A stretch of DNA of 54,137 nt from a virus (IMGVR_UViG_3300020233_000010:1-54137), one strand, 5' to 3'; positions 8,034 to 16,065 are shown, counted from the first letter of the stretch. A program made the numbers and translations. The notes: a model not told the origin generated them from the letters alone.

Positions 8034-10040
8034 ATGTCTAAGAAAGATATGCTCGACGATTTGAAAAGAAGCGGATTGACAGAGGCAGATGCTAAGAAGC
8101 TTAAATTAAAATCGCTTACCCCAGAGCAAACTTACAAACTGATAAAAGAGAAGATAGAATCCTACGAAATTCCATACTTTGATATTAATGGAAAGTTAAT
8201 AGGATTTAGCCGGTATAGATATATAGGTAAGAAGAAGGGATTTAAATCTAAAGAAGTAAAGCCACAACGATATAGCCAAAAGAGAGACACCGATTCTCAC
8301 TTATACTTCCCACCATTAGTAAAGTGGACGGACATAGCTAAAGATGTTTCCAAATCTATCATTATTACAGAGGGGGAAAAGAAAGCGGCCAAATCTTGTA
8401 AAGAAGGATTGCCGACTATAGGACTAGGAGGTGTATGGTCTTTTATGAGTAAGAGATCTAATAAAGAAGTTATTGATGATTTTCTAAGTATAGAGTGGAG
8501 AGAACGAGAAGTTTCATTGCTGTTTGACAGTGACCTAGCCACGAATGAGAATGTAAAGAAAGCTCTTAACAAGCTAGCAGTACAGCTAACTAAGTTAGGA
8601 GCCATTGTGTATATAGGATACCTGAAAGAAGATCATGGTGAGAAGGTGGGGCTAGACGATTTTTTACTGAACCATACTATAGAAGATGTAGACAACCTAG
8701 AATATGAATCTTATCAACTTGGTCCGCAACTATGGAACATGAATGATGAAGTTGCATTTCTAGAAGACACTGGATCTTACTATGTTGTAAACGTACGAAG
8801 ACTGTTCACATCAAATTCTCTAACTACAGGCACATTCGCCAGTAGAAGACATTCTGTAACGATAGATGATAAAATGAAATACGTTAATACATTTTCTGAA
8901 TGGAGTAAATGGCCGCAGAGGAGAACGCATAGTAAATTAGTATACGAACCTGGACAGAAGTTAGTAGCAGAAGATAATAGCTTAAACGTATGGCAAGGAT
9001 GGGGATGCGAACCAAAAGAAGGAGACGTTGCAATATGGCATGAGTTTATAGATTATTTATTTTCTGAAGATGAAGATTTTAAGAAGTGGTTTATACAGTG
9101 GATAGCGTATCCTCTACAACATCCAGGAACCAAGCTGTACACATCCGTCTTACTACATGGCATGGAGCAAGGAACAGGCAAGAGTATACTAGGGTATATA
9201 ATAGGTAAGATCTACGGAGATAATTTCGGTGTGATTTCTCAAGAAGATATGCACGGAACGTTCAATGAGTGGTCGGTCAATAAACAGTTTCTAATGGGCG
9301 AAGAACTGACCGGAACAGATAGACGAAGAGACGCCGATAGAATAAAGAACCTGATCACTAGAGAACACGTAACTGTAAACGCCAAGTTCCAACCATCCTA
9401 CTCTGTTAGAGATTGTATAAATTATCTACTGAACAGCAATCACCCCGATGCACAATTCCTAGAAGATAAGGACAGGCGAGCCGCTGTATACGAAGTCAAT
9501 AAGGAACCGAAGAGCGCTAAGTTCTATAAAGACTTGGGAAAATGGAAAGACGGAGACGGACCATCTGCACTTTTCTATTATCTATTAAACGAAGTGGATA
9601 TATCTAAGTTTGATCCTAACGGAAAAGCGCCGCTGACAGTAGCCAAGCAAGAAATGATAGACATGTCACGTTCAGACCTAGACGCCTTTGCTCATAGCAT
9701 AATAGAAGACCCGAACAATGTTATTGTCCATAGTGGAATAGCGATAAAGAGAGATTTGTTTACGGCAACAGAGCTGGTAGACATATACTGTCAAGATGAT
9801 CAACAGAGACCCGCCACCATTGCCTTGTCCAAAGCTTTGAAGCGAGCCGGACTAGCTAAGATGTCTGAGACACTTACCAAATCTGGTTCTAAGAAACTAT
9901 GGGCCGTTAGAAATATAGATAAATGGCGTAAGAGCGATGGAAAGCAAAGAGCGGCGGAGTACGATGGGGAATCTTTAAAGAGAAGGAAAAGTAATGTAGT
10001 CAGTTTTTCAAAGATGAAGGAAGGGAAAGATGAAGTATAG
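8034..10040 (+). CDS. Primase-helicase (DUF3854 TOPRIM-like plus DUF5906/D5-type SF3 helicase)
   Basis: 668 residues. The N-terminal part has a TOPRIM-like DUF3854 pattern: SIIITEGEKKAAK near residue 105, LPTIGLGGVWSF, EVSLLFDSDLATNENV, and a GLDDFLL end. The C-terminal part is a superfamily 3 ATPase with Walker A GMEQGTGKS near residue 376, Walker B-like QFLMGEEL, then LLNSNHPDA and DRRAAVYEV. Such proteins prime and unwind DNA at phage replication forks. The ribosome binding site is AAGGAGCGCGTA. It lies directly downstream of the candidate origin. Confidence 0.93.
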   Translation: MSKKDMLDDLKRSGLTEADAKKLKLKSLTPEQTYKLIKEKIESYEIPYFDINGKLIGFSRYRYIGKKKGFKSKEVKPQRYSQKRDTDSHLYFPPLVKWTDIAKDVSKSIIITEGEKKAAKSCKEGLPTIGLGGVWSFMSKRSNKEVIDDFLSIEWREREVSLLFDSDLATNENVKKALNKLAVQLTKLGAIVYIGYLKEDHGEKVGLDDFLLNHTIEDVDNLEYESYQLGPQLWNMNDEVAFLEDTGSYYVVNVRRLFTSNSLTTGTFASRRHSVTIDDKMKYVNTFSEWSKWPQRRTHSKLVYEPGQKLVAEDNSLNVWQGWGCEPKEGDVAIWHEFIDYLFSEDEDFKKWFIQWIAYPLQHPGTKLYTSVLLHGMEQGTGKSILGYIIGKIYGDNFGVISQEDMHGTFNEWSVNKQFLMGEELTGTDRRRDADRIKNLITREHVTVNAKFQPSYSVRDCINYLLNSNHPDAQFLEDKDRRAAVYEVNKEPKSAKFYKDLGKWKDGDGPSALFYYLLNEVDISKFDPNGKAPLTVAKQEMIDMSRSDLDAFAHSIIEDPNNVIVHSGIAIKRDLFTATELVDIYCQDDQQRPATIALSKALKRAGLAKMSETLTKSGSKKLWAVRNIDKWRKSDGKQRAAEYDGESLKRRKSNVVSFSKMKEGKDEV

Positions 10041-10067
10041 AATACTTAAAATAATAGGAGCGGTATT

Positions 10068-10283
10068 ATGATATTAGAAGATCATGAAAAGAAAAGATTT
10101 GTTAAGTGGCTTCGTACACAAGCAGAAAGTAGTAGAGGCTTGGCTGAAGAATTTAAAAAATCGCCTGGATCAGTTATGGAACACCTTGCAAAGAGAGAAT
10201 CCTATATGATTGCAGCCTATATTCTTGTAGCTAAAGACTTAGAAAGCAGGGAACCTATGTCTATAGGGGACGACGATGAATAG
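10068..10283 (+). CDS. Small hypothetical protein
   Basis: 71 residues with a clear AGGAG site. Mixed-charge helical protein (DHEKKRFVKWLRTQAES...) with an acidic tail (SIGDDDE). It resembles small helical proteins found beside phage replication genes but I cannot name a family. It overlaps the next gene by 8 nt. Confidence 0.75.
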   Translation: MILEDHEKKRFVKWLRTQAESSRGLAEEFKKSPGSVMEHLAKRESYMIAAYILVAKDLESREPMSIGDDDE

Positions 10284-10536
10284 AACTTTGGTAGTTACCG
10301 GCAATCAGATGAAAGTTCTGAAGAAAGCACTGGGATTGAATATGAGAAAAAGAATATTCAGAAATCACTATGTAGATAAAGCAGATTCTAAAGTATGCAA
10401 TCAGTTAGTGCATCTTGGAGCTATGGTGAAAGTGACTAAAGTTAAAGACGACACCTGCTTCTTTGCTGTAACCAATTTTGGAAAAGAGATAGCAATAAGA
10501 GGAGCGACGATGGATGTCGTTGCTAATATAAAATGA
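10276..10536 (+). CDS. Small basic hypothetical protein
   Basis: 86 residues, preceded by GGGGA. The layout (an N-terminal helix, then NQLVHLGAMVKVTKVKDDTCFFAVTNFG) suggests a small helix-plus-beta-hairpin domain like a winged helix. No family is recognised. It couples to the following short ORF through an overlapping ATGA. Confidence 0.75.
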   Translation: MNRTLVVTGNQMKVLKKALGLNMRKRIFRNHYVDKADSKVCNQLVHLGAMVKVTKVKDDTCFFAVTNFGKEIAIRGATMDVVANIK

Positions 10537-10649
10537 TAGAAGATATATTCACATACACAATAGGTTCTGTAATGGGCGCTGTATTTCTAAATCTTACAGG
10601 TAGTGTACCGGCAATATTCCAGCAAGTGATGATGGAAGTGCTGAGATGA
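10533..10649 (+). CDS. 38-residue hydrophobic peptide
   Basis: Starts at an ATG overlapping the previous stop and ends in an ATGA overlap with the next gene, so it fills the gap in a coupled series. The middle (YTIGSVMGAVFLNLTGSVPAIF) is hydrophobic enough for one membrane helix. There is no strong Shine-Dalgarno; translation would rely on coupling. Confidence 0.55.
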   Translation: MIEDIFTYTIGSVMGAVFLNLTGSVPAIFQQVMMEVLR

Positions 10650-10831
10650 AGAAGGAGTGCATATCAATGCCATACACTGTTGCAAAAAGATATATTCTAT
10701 CTTATAGAAAGGCTGCATCCGATCATGGACATCCTCTTACTCATTTAGAATTAATGGTGAAAATGAAAAAGGTAGATAAGGTGTTTAAGATACTTAATAA
10801 TTGTATTGAAGTAAGAGAATTACAGAGATGA
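10646..10831 (+). CDS. Small basic hypothetical protein
   Basis: 61 residues starting MKKECISMPY, overlapping both neighbours by ATGA. Basic and helical (VAKRYILSYRKAASDHGHPL). Its first six residues nearly match those of the next gene (MKKECI), probably because both ATGs sit in the same GAGATGAAGAAGGA context rather than through homology. Confidence 0.7.
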   Translation: MKKECISMPYTVAKRYILSYRKAASDHGHPLTHLELMVKMKKVDKVFKILNNCIEVRELQR

Positions 10832-11055
10832 AGAAGGAATGTATTAAGTGCCATGTAGAAAAAGATGAAGAAGAGGGATTCTATAAAAGCGGCTGTCATA
10901 AAAGCGGCTACAATAATATATGTAGGTTATGTTGTAGAGAATCTTTTAAGAAAGGTAGGATTGGTAGAAAGAACAGGGCATTGCCAAAAATGAAAAATAA
11001 AGAATGGAAAGAGATAGAAAATGTTCTGCACAATATAAACAAGGCGATGAGATGA
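10828..11055 (+). CDS. Small zinc-binding protein
   Basis: 75 residues. Cysteines are arranged CIKCHVEK near residue 5 and CRLCC near residue 32, with GFYKSG between them. This is the C-x2-C...K...F...C-x2-C pattern seen at the front of small phage zinc-ribbon and HNH proteins, but the HNH catalytic part is absent. The C-terminus is basic. A nucleic-acid-binding role is possible. Confidence 0.75.
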   Translation: MKKECIKCHVEKDEEEGFYKSGCHKSGYNNICRLCCRESFKKGRIGRKNRALPKMKNKEWKEIENVLHNINKAMR

Positions 11056-11258
11056 GTATAGAAAATGAGTTTGTAGATGTAGATTTTGAAAAGCAGAGTG
11101 GGGAAACTTTTAAAGCTATAAGATTTTTTGATGGTGTAGAACATGTATGGATACCCTGTTCTGTTATTGGCTCAATAGTGTTATGCACTGGCAAAGATTT
11201 AAAAGGGGTAACAGTGGGAGTGAAAAGATGGTTCGCAGAAAAGGAGGGGTTAGTATGA
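11052..11258 (+). CDS. Small hypothetical protein
   Basis: 68 residues from MSIENEFVDV, with the ATG overlapping the upstream TGA. Beta-rich and acidic (VDVDFEKQSGETFKAIRFFDG). No family recognised. A longer reading from 11004 exists but would overlap the upstream gene and lacks a ribosome binding site. Confidence 0.7.
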   Translation: MSIENEFVDVDFEKQSGETFKAIRFFDGVEHVWIPCSVIGSIVLCTGKDLKGVTVGVKRWFAEKEGLV

Positions 11259-11698
11259 AAGAAGAACCGTGTGAAGGATGCGGAAAATTGTTTATGGTGT
11301 GCAGGCATTGCAAAATCGCTATACCGTTAAACTTACTAGACGGAGTACATATAGGGCATTGCTTTAAATGCTTTAATAATGTTACAGAACCTTGCCCAGA
11401 AATAACTGACTACAAAGAGGAGAAGAATGTTAGTGAGAAAAAAGTTGTAGAATACGCAGAATCTCTAGATAGTATGACTACACTAACCGATTCTACTAAT
11501 AAAAAACCACTTTCAATAGAAGAATTAGTATCTCTATTAAAAATAGCAGCGGATGATTTGGATGAGGCGGCATTTACAATACAAGAATGGGTAAGTGAAG
11601 ATTTCCGCCTTGATAGGGATGATAGGCAGAAAGCAAGAAATGATTTTAATAGTTTTCGTGATAAAGCCGCAGCCATCAGAGAGGCTATAAAAGAATGA
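11255..11698 (+). CDS. Zinc-ribbon protein with helical C-terminus
   Basis: 147 residues, started by GGAGG before MKEEPCEGCGKL. The first 50 residues hold CEGC, CRHC and CFKC pairs, enough for one or two zinc sites. The rest is helical and acidic, including a conserved-looking LVSLLKIAADDLDEAAFTI stretch. Function unknown. It is coupled to the next gene by ATGA. Confidence 0.75.
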   Translation: MKEEPCEGCGKLFMVCRHCKIAIPLNLLDGVHIGHCFKCFNNVTEPCPEITDYKEEKNVSEKKVVEYAESLDSMTTLTDSTNKKPLSIEELVSLLKIAADDLDEAAFTIQEWVSEDFRLDRDDRQKARNDFNSFRDKAAAIREAIKE

Positions 11699-11841
11699 AC
11701 ATTTACGAATTTATGTCAGATAGCCCTATTCTAAGTTTCTTTATAGTATTGATTATAGGGATAACTATTAGCGAGTCATTCGGATATTATTTTGAGAGCA
11801 AGTCGTGTAAGAAATTCCATGAAGATATAGAAGGAGATTAG
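11695..11841 (+). CDS. 48-residue single-pass membrane protein
   Basis: The ATG overlaps the previous stop and the ORF ends two bases before the next ATG. Residues 12-24 (LSFFIVLIIGITI) form a membrane helix, followed by a short charged tail with one Cys. Its GAAGGAGATT end is the ribosome binding site of the next gene. This is one of several tiny membrane proteins in this arm. Confidence 0.65.
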   Translation: MNIYEFMSDSPILSFFIVLIIGITISESFGYYFESKSCKKFHEDIEGD

Positions 11842-11843
11842 AA

Positions 11844-12221
11844 ATGGAAAATGGTGAGATAGAAATAGGATTGCTTAGTTATGAGCAAGTAGATAAACTA
11901 ATTCATAAGATAGAAGGATTTAATTGTAAAGATAAAACACCTTTGTATTCTTGTGGATGGGATAAAGGTGGGCCATTGATTGACAAATACAGTGTGTCTA
12001 TTATGATCTTAAAAGATAAGGAGGGAATTGTATTAGGAACTGCGGCTAGGATAGACGGAATGCCTGAGAACTATTGGGTACGTGGCACAAGAACATTGGA
12101 TGCAGTAACAAGGGCTATAATAGTAATGTGGAAGCGCGGCGAGTATGTAACTAGAAAAGATCTGGAGGATTTAAACTGTGAGCATGAAGACAAAAGTGAA
12201 ACGGAAGGAAAGAGCGAATAA
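11844..12221 (+). CDS. Hypothetical protein
   Basis: 125 residues with AAGGAGATTAGAA upstream. Alpha/beta composition, with LLSYEQVDKLIHKIEGFNCK near the start and an acidic, Glu-rich end. No family recognised. Confidence 0.75.
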   Translation: MENGEIEIGLLSYEQVDKLIHKIEGFNCKDKTPLYSCGWDKGGPLIDKYSVSIMILKDKEGIVLGTAARIDGMPENYWVRGTRTLDAVTRAIIVMWKRGEYVTRKDLEDLNCEHEDKSETEGKSE

Positions 12222-12303
12222 TGCCCGGAAATTGAAAGTAAGAATGAAGCGGGCTAGTAATAGGAAGAAAGAAAATACTGCAAGACTTATAATGCCAATA
12301 TAA
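12178..12303 (+). CDS. Very basic ~40-residue peptide, uncertain
   Basis: A GTG at 12178 follows TGGAGG at 9 nt spacing; an in-frame ATG lies at 12184. The product (from MKTKVKRKERANNARK) is almost entirely Lys/Arg-rich and ends just before the next gene's ribosome binding site. It overlaps the end of the previous gene in another frame. It could be a nucleic-acid-binding peptide or a chance ORF. Confidence 0.4.
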   Translation: MSMKTKVKRKERANNARKLKVRMKRASNRKKENTARLIMPI

Positions 12304-12308
12304 GGAGA

Positions 12309-12521
12309 ATGGACTTGCCTAAGATAATAGAAGTTAGGGTGCATAGTAAATTTGGGGGTAAAGATGGGCCATGGACTGTTTCTGTAATAGATAGCGATGG
12401 TATGCAAGTCATAAACAAAAGAGAATGTAGTTCTGAAGATGAAGCTGAGATATTTAAAGAGGGTATAGAACAGGGGATTTCACTATTAAATTTTAAAGGA
12501 GAATGGATTTGTCAAACATAG
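12309..12521 (+). CDS. Small hypothetical protein
   Basis: 70 residues with AAGGAGAATGG upstream. Beta-rich, beginning MDLPKIIEVRVHSKFGGKDG, and containing ECSSEDEAEIFKEGI. Its start resembles that of the next ORF (MDL-x-x-I-x-E-x), but similarity does not continue. Function unknown. Confidence 0.7.
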   Translation: MDLPKIIEVRVHSKFGGKDGPWTVSVIDSDGMQVINKRECSSEDEAEIFKEGIEQGISLLNFKGEWICQT

Positions 12522-12709
12522 TAGAAATTAAACTAAAAGATAAGAACGATCTTAAAGCAAATTTGGAAATTCTAAAGCGCAGTATGCCAGAATTGAAAGA
12601 GCATATAAAATTAACGGCTGAGATGCGAAAAGCAAGTTACGATTCCCATATAGAAACGGGATTTACACCAGAGCAAGCTTTAGAACTGTGCAAGCAACTA
12701 TCAATATAG
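12503..12709 (+). CDS. Small helical hypothetical protein
   Basis: 68 residues, overlapping the previous gene by 19 nt, with AAAGGAGAATGG as ribosome binding site inside that gene. Helical and charged. The end (HIETGFTPEQALELCKQL) is the pattern of small phage proteins with a short helix-turn-helix-like close. No function assigned. Confidence 0.7.
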   Translation: MDLSNIVEIKLKDKNDLKANLEILKRSMPELKEHIKLTAEMRKASYDSHIETGFTPEQALELCKQLSI

Positions 12710-12723
12710 AAAGGAGAGTGGAA

Positions 12724-13245
12724 ATGAGCGATTCAAAAACAATGGTCAGTCAGTTGGAAGAAGTGTTTAAAGAAAACATTAACAGTGTAGAGATGGGCGT
12801 TTTCAAACGTGAGATGCAGAGATTGCAAACTATGGAAGTAGAATTCGTACGGTTGCGTGAAGAACATAAGGTGCTAACCACTGACTATGATGATCTTTCT
12901 AAGATTCTAAGTTCTTATAAGGAAAGTATAGACGGCATTGAGTTGAGGGAAAAAGATTTAAATGAAGAAGAAGATAAGATGGAACTTAAAAAAGTTGAAT
13001 TAACAATAAAAGAATCTTTGTTAGAATTAAAAGAAAAACACTCAAATTCTAGAGTGGAAGATCATAAGGAAATGGTGAAGTTGATATTCCGTGGGCCGGT
13101 ATTTAAAAAGTCTGTTATTGAGAATGGAACAAGAGATGAAATGAATCCTACAAGTATAAATGAAAATGGATCTATGTCATACCCTATGAGGGAGAACGGT
13201 CTGAATAAAAATAGTACAATAACTACTAAGGAAGAGGAGACATAG
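12724..13245 (+). CDS. Coiled-coil protein
   Basis: 173 residues with AAAGGAGAGTGGAA upstream. A long heptad-rich segment, from about residue 30 (FKREMQRLQTMEVEFVRLRE) to about residue 115, predicts a coiled coil rich in Glu and Lys. The C-terminal 50 residues are polar and Asn-rich and look disordered. Possible scaffold or oligomerisation role; no family recognised. Confidence 0.75.
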   Translation: MSDSKTMVSQLEEVFKENINSVEMGVFKREMQRLQTMEVEFVRLREEHKVLTTDYDDLSKILSSYKESIDGIELREKDLNEEEDKMELKKVELTIKESLLELKEKHSNSRVEDHKEMVKLIFRGPVFKKSVIENGTRDEMNPTSINENGSMSYPMRENGLNKNSTITTKEEET

Positions 13246-13246
13246 A

Positions 13247-13417
13247 ATGGGTCTTCTAAAGAAAATACTAGGTTGGATAATGGTGTCAATTGTAGCGGTG
13301 TTTATTATAGGAGGGATGGTAATTTCGTTTGGTATAGCTGAGACGGTTTCTATATTATTAATATCTGGTACATTAACTGTTCTTGTCGTTGTAGGTCTAT
13401 TTTTAGTAATGAACTAG
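13247..13417 (+). CDS. 56-residue two-helix membrane protein
   Basis: AGGAGACATAG precedes MGLLKKILGW. Two hydrophobic segments (about residues 11-28 and 34-54) are joined by a short polar turn, so it probably spans the membrane twice. It sits between a coiled-coil protein and a Tat-signal protein. An early host-membrane function is possible. Confidence 0.7.
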   Translation: MGLLKKILGWIMVSIVAVFIIGGMVISFGIAETVSILLISGTLTVLVVVGLFLVMN

Positions 13418-13426
13418 GAGAAATGA

Positions 13427-13723
13427 ATGGATATCAGCAGAAGAAATTTCTTAAAGATATCAGCGATAGGAATAATTGCTGCTCCAATAGCATTAGAAGC
13501 ATTTAATACAGATGCGGTTAAGAAATTAAAATGGGATAAGTATGAAGAATTCATAAGTGAGAAAGATAGACCAGCGATTGGTATAGCAGAACTTAAAGAT
13601 ATTAATAGCAATGGGTTTTCTATAGGTATGTCCCCTAGAACAGGGGATTTATGGAGCGATTTCTATAGGGATAAATTATATATATTTGAAAAAGAAAATT
13701 GGATAGAAATTAAAGGGGGATAG
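13427..13723 (+). CDS. Small protein with a twin-arginine (Tat) signal
   Basis: 98 residues. The N-terminus SRRNFLKISAIGIIAAPIAL is a textbook Tat signal: the S-R-R-x-F-L-K motif at residues 4-10, then a hydrophobic stretch with Ala-rich end. The mature part of about 70 residues has GFSIGMSPRTGDLWSDF and ends IFEKENWIEIKGG. That tail resembles phage structural-protein segments in which a GDLW motif precedes a Y-x-W strand. Export of an early phage protein by Tat would be unusual. Confidence 0.75.
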   Translation: MDISRRNFLKISAIGIIAAPIALEAFNTDAVKKLKWDKYEEFISEKDRPAIGIAELKDINSNGFSIGMSPRTGDLWSDFYRDKLYIFEKENWIEIKGG

Positions 13724-13724
13724 A

Positions 13725-14015
13725 ATGAGTATGAAAAATCACGCTGAAATACTAGGTCACAAAGTAAAAGATAAAGTAACAGGATTCAAGGGTGTAGCGA
13801 CGTCTATCAGTTTTGATCTTTACGGGTGTGTTCAAATAATTATACATCCGCCTATGGATAAGGAAGGAAAGCATAAAGACGGAATGTGGTTTGATATAGC
13901 AAGAGTAGAAATAACGCATAGTAAACGTGTTATGCCGGTTCCTAAGTTTGAAATTAATAACGAGGAAGCTATATTGAAAGCAGAAAAAGGAGCGGCAGAA
14001 AAGCCATTGCCATGA
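13725..14015 (+). CDS. Conserved small phage protein (KVKDKVTGFKG family)
   Basis: 96 residues. The motif HKVKDKVTGFKGVATSISF followed by GCVQIIIHPP and WFDIARVEI is one I recognise from small proteins in many phages, annotated as hypothetical. It looks like a small SH3-like beta barrel. The ATG at 13725 and the one two codons later are both possible. It overlaps the next gene by ATGA. Confidence 0.75.
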   Translation: MSMKNHAEILGHKVKDKVTGFKGVATSISFDLYGCVQIIIHPPMDKEGKHKDGMWFDIARVEITHSKRVMPVPKFEINNEEAILKAEKGAAEKPLP

Positions 14016-14179
14016 TAACGAAATTAGAACTGTTTCTACTTACGCTGGTTGTGGTATTTATGTTGATGATGCTGTTTAATAGTGAAGAGAATCGTACTAT
14101 ACAAACAAGATACGAGGAATGCGTAAATCAGCTACCGTTTAAATCTGGTCCTGGGGATGCGACATACAAAGGAGAATAG
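14012..14179 (+). CDS. 55-residue membrane-anchored protein
   Basis: The ATG overlaps the previous stop. Residues 7-22 (LFLLTLVVVFMLMMLF) form one membrane helix, followed by a soluble tail of about 33 residues with one Cys. A GGAG sequence at its 3' end serves the next gene. Confidence 0.6.
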   Translation: MITKLELFLLTLVVVFMLMMLFNSEENRTIQTRYEECVNQLPFKSGPGDATYKGE

Positions 14180-14181
14180 GA

Positions 14182-14475
14182 ATGAAACTATCAATAAAGA
14201 TGGTGAAATATCTTTCTGATATTATCTACAATAGCAAAGTAGATAGAAGGAATGGGCCAGTAGTGATGATAGGAGATGTTAGACATGGAAGATATGATTC
14301 TATCAAGATTGAGAATGATAAAACATCTGGTCTTACTGTATCTTTTAGATGGAGGGGTGTTGAGATAGGGACAGAATGGGCAGATGGCGTGCAGTTTGAA
14401 GGAGACGGATCGCTAACTTTAGAAAAGATATACGGCACTGTAGAATTGATTATTGATAATTACATAGGAACATAA
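14182..14475 (+). CDS. Hypothetical protein
   Basis: 97 residues, ribosome binding site AAAGGAGAATAGG. Beta-rich, with RHGRYDSIKIENDKTSGLTV and VSFRWRGVEIGTEW. No family recognised. It belongs to the coupled early small-gene series. Confidence 0.72.
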   Translation: MKLSIKMVKYLSDIIYNSKVDRRNGPVVMIGDVRHGRYDSIKIENDKTSGLTVSFRWRGVEIGTEWADGVQFEGDGSLTLEKIYGTVELIIDNYIGT

Positions 14476-14477
14476 AA

Positions 14478-14894
14478 ATGAATATAATAAAGCAAGAAAT
14501 TAAAACATTTATAGAAAAATTGATATGCGGTAGTTGTAAAGGAGAAATGAAATTCTCTGGAAATGTTCTAAGCGGCAACCCTCCTATACAAATACATATC
14601 TGCGATAGTTGCGCGGTAGTGCAGGAAGTGAAGGGGGATACATACCCAAAGACAAGTTATGAATATGTAGATGTAAAGAAAAAGGGGTTAGAGTTTAGAG
14701 ATTATGGAATTACATATACTAATTCGCTAGGGGGCGCTGATTATAAAAGTGTATGTGTAACTAAGAACGCTCTGAAAGGAACTATAAAAACTATAAAAGA
14801 TTTAGGAGGGTGGAACATAACAGTAGAAGACTCTGCCACAGAAATAATAATTTACTATGATAGTAAGTTTTCAGACGGGGTGGATGATGGGTAA
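14478..14894 (+). CDS. Zinc-ribbon hypothetical protein
   Basis: 138 residues. CGSCKGEM near residue 18 and CDSC near residue 41 form a four-cysteine zinc ribbon. The remainder is alpha/beta and ends in an acidic strand. Start context is weak, but the ORF follows its neighbour by two bases. Function unknown. Confidence 0.72.
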   Translation: MNIIKQEIKTFIEKLICGSCKGEMKFSGNVLSGNPPIQIHICDSCAVVQEVKGDTYPKTSYEYVDVKKKGLEFRDYGITYTNSLGGADYKSVCVTKNALKGTIKTIKDLGGWNITVEDSATEIIIYYDSKFSDGVDDG

Positions 14895-15138
14895 GTTAAT
14901 TATCTTACTATCAGTATTCCTATCTGCATGTAATCCAGTTACAGATATTAGAGTGGTGAATGAGGCGGTAGGAAATGGGGATGGTGTAGTTATAGATATA
15001 GAAGCAGGGGAAACATCTTGTTCTTATCTTGTTAGGAAAGTGCCGGCGGAAGATTGCTGGGGTAATCCTAATCTATTATTCTGTAATAATTCTTGGTTAG
15101 AATTACAAGGATGCAAATCAATAAGGAAAATACAATGA
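14887..15138 (+). CDS. Small lipoprotein
   Basis: 83 residues starting MGKLIILLSVFLSAC, a short type II signal peptide with lipobox LSAC and the lipidated Cys at residue 15. The mature part has several cysteines (SCSY, CW, CNN, GCK) that could form disulfides in the periplasm. An adjacent ATG at 14884 is also possible. It could be an early surface or superinfection-exclusion factor; that role is inference only. Confidence 0.72.
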   Translation: MGKLIILLSVFLSACNPVTDIRVVNEAVGNGDGVVIDIEAGETSCSYLVRKVPAEDCWGNPNLLFCNNSWLELQGCKSIRKIQ

Positions 15139-15398
15139 CGATAATGACGATAGATTTAGTAATGGACCGTATAAAATCAGCAACAAGGTATTCACCAATA
15201 GCTGTCTTCCATAGTGTAGGTGAAGGAAAGTTAGATGCGCTTTTTGCATCAACAGTTATGACAGAAATAAAAATTAGGAAGGAGGGTAAATTTCTAGTTG
15301 GCGTCTATCATCAATACATGGATCTAAGAAAAATATATAAGGAATTGAAAAGCGCAATGGAAGGACTATCAAGCGGCCATGATTTAACATTCCACTAG
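15135..15398 (+). CDS. Hypothetical protein, last gene of the first early cluster
   Basis: 87 residues from MTIMTIDLVMDRIKSATRYS, with AAGGAAAATACA upstream and an ATGA overlap with the lipoprotein gene. Alpha/beta composition, no family recognised. It is followed by about 860 nt without genes. Confidence 0.7.
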   Translation: MTIMTIDLVMDRIKSATRYSPIAVFHSVGEGKLDALFASTVMTEIKIRKEGKFLVGVYHQYMDLRKIYKELKSAMEGLSSGHDLTFH

Positions 15399-15679
15399 AA
15401 ACTGTATACATACACGCCACCTTTAAGAGCTAAACATGTATATGAGATACATCTTACCTGGTGAGGATTGCGGCAAACAACCAGTACCCGCAACAAGCTG
15501 GCAGCGCACCCTGTATGTCCACTATATTACCATGCTAGGGTCGCTGTAAACGCCACCACTGCCAGCCTGTATATTGCGGCTATGGTTAACCGTAATCCCT
15601 TTAAAACGGCTATACAAAGCCTGAAAATAAATTCACGATTTCTAACCCCTATAGATATAGTATATGGCAATAAATACAG

Positions 15680-15709
15680 TTGCAACTGATTGTATTGTAT
15701 AGGGATAAT
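15680..15709 (+). promoter_or_regulatory. Candidate sigma70-like promoter P1
   Basis: TTGCAA (15680-15685), 18-nt spacer, GATAAT (15704-15709): 4 of 6 and 5 of 6 matches. It precedes the second early gene cluster by about 550 nt. Confidence 0.4.
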
Positions 15710-15716
15710 AAAAAGC

Positions 15717-15746
15717 TTTATTTATAGTAAAACAAGCCGTTATAAT
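15717..15746 (+). promoter_or_regulatory. Candidate sigma70-like promoter P2
   Basis: A perfect TATAAT (15741-15746) with a weak TTTATT box at 15717-15722 (18-nt spacer). It is tandem to P1. A start near 15753 would give a leader of about 500 nt before the ATG at 16257. Confidence 0.4.
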
Positions 15747-16065
15747 GAACACACAGCATGTCGCTACCTTATATAAGGAAAGCCGCTAGGGTCAAGTGCC
15801 AGTAACCCACCATAGTTAAACTGCTAACCCACAAATCCAAATCCTCCAAGCGGGGTGTGCAACTAGCGCAATGTAAGTTGATCGGTAATGTTTTCCAAAC
15901 TGGTCAGGGTGTCACGGTAAACTTTCACCCACACGCTAAGTCTGCATCAGGCCGAAAGAAAAATATTATCTTTCATCAATGCCAGTGCATCACCGTTATG
16001 CAAACTGTTGAAGAGCCTGGAAGTGAGTTGGGCACTATATTCCAGATTGTCGTTTAGCAGTATGC

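Noticed and set aside
10828-11055. HNH homing endonuclease
   Set aside because: Cysteine pairs resemble the front of HNH proteins, but the His-Asn-His catalytic region is absent.
15468-15689. 73-codon ORF in the early intergenic region
   Set aside because: Starts at TTG without a Shine-Dalgarno and has composition unlike the neighbouring genes.
15857-16057. 66-codon ORF in the early intergenic region
   Set aside because: No ribosome binding site and it lies among structured, non-coding-looking sequence.
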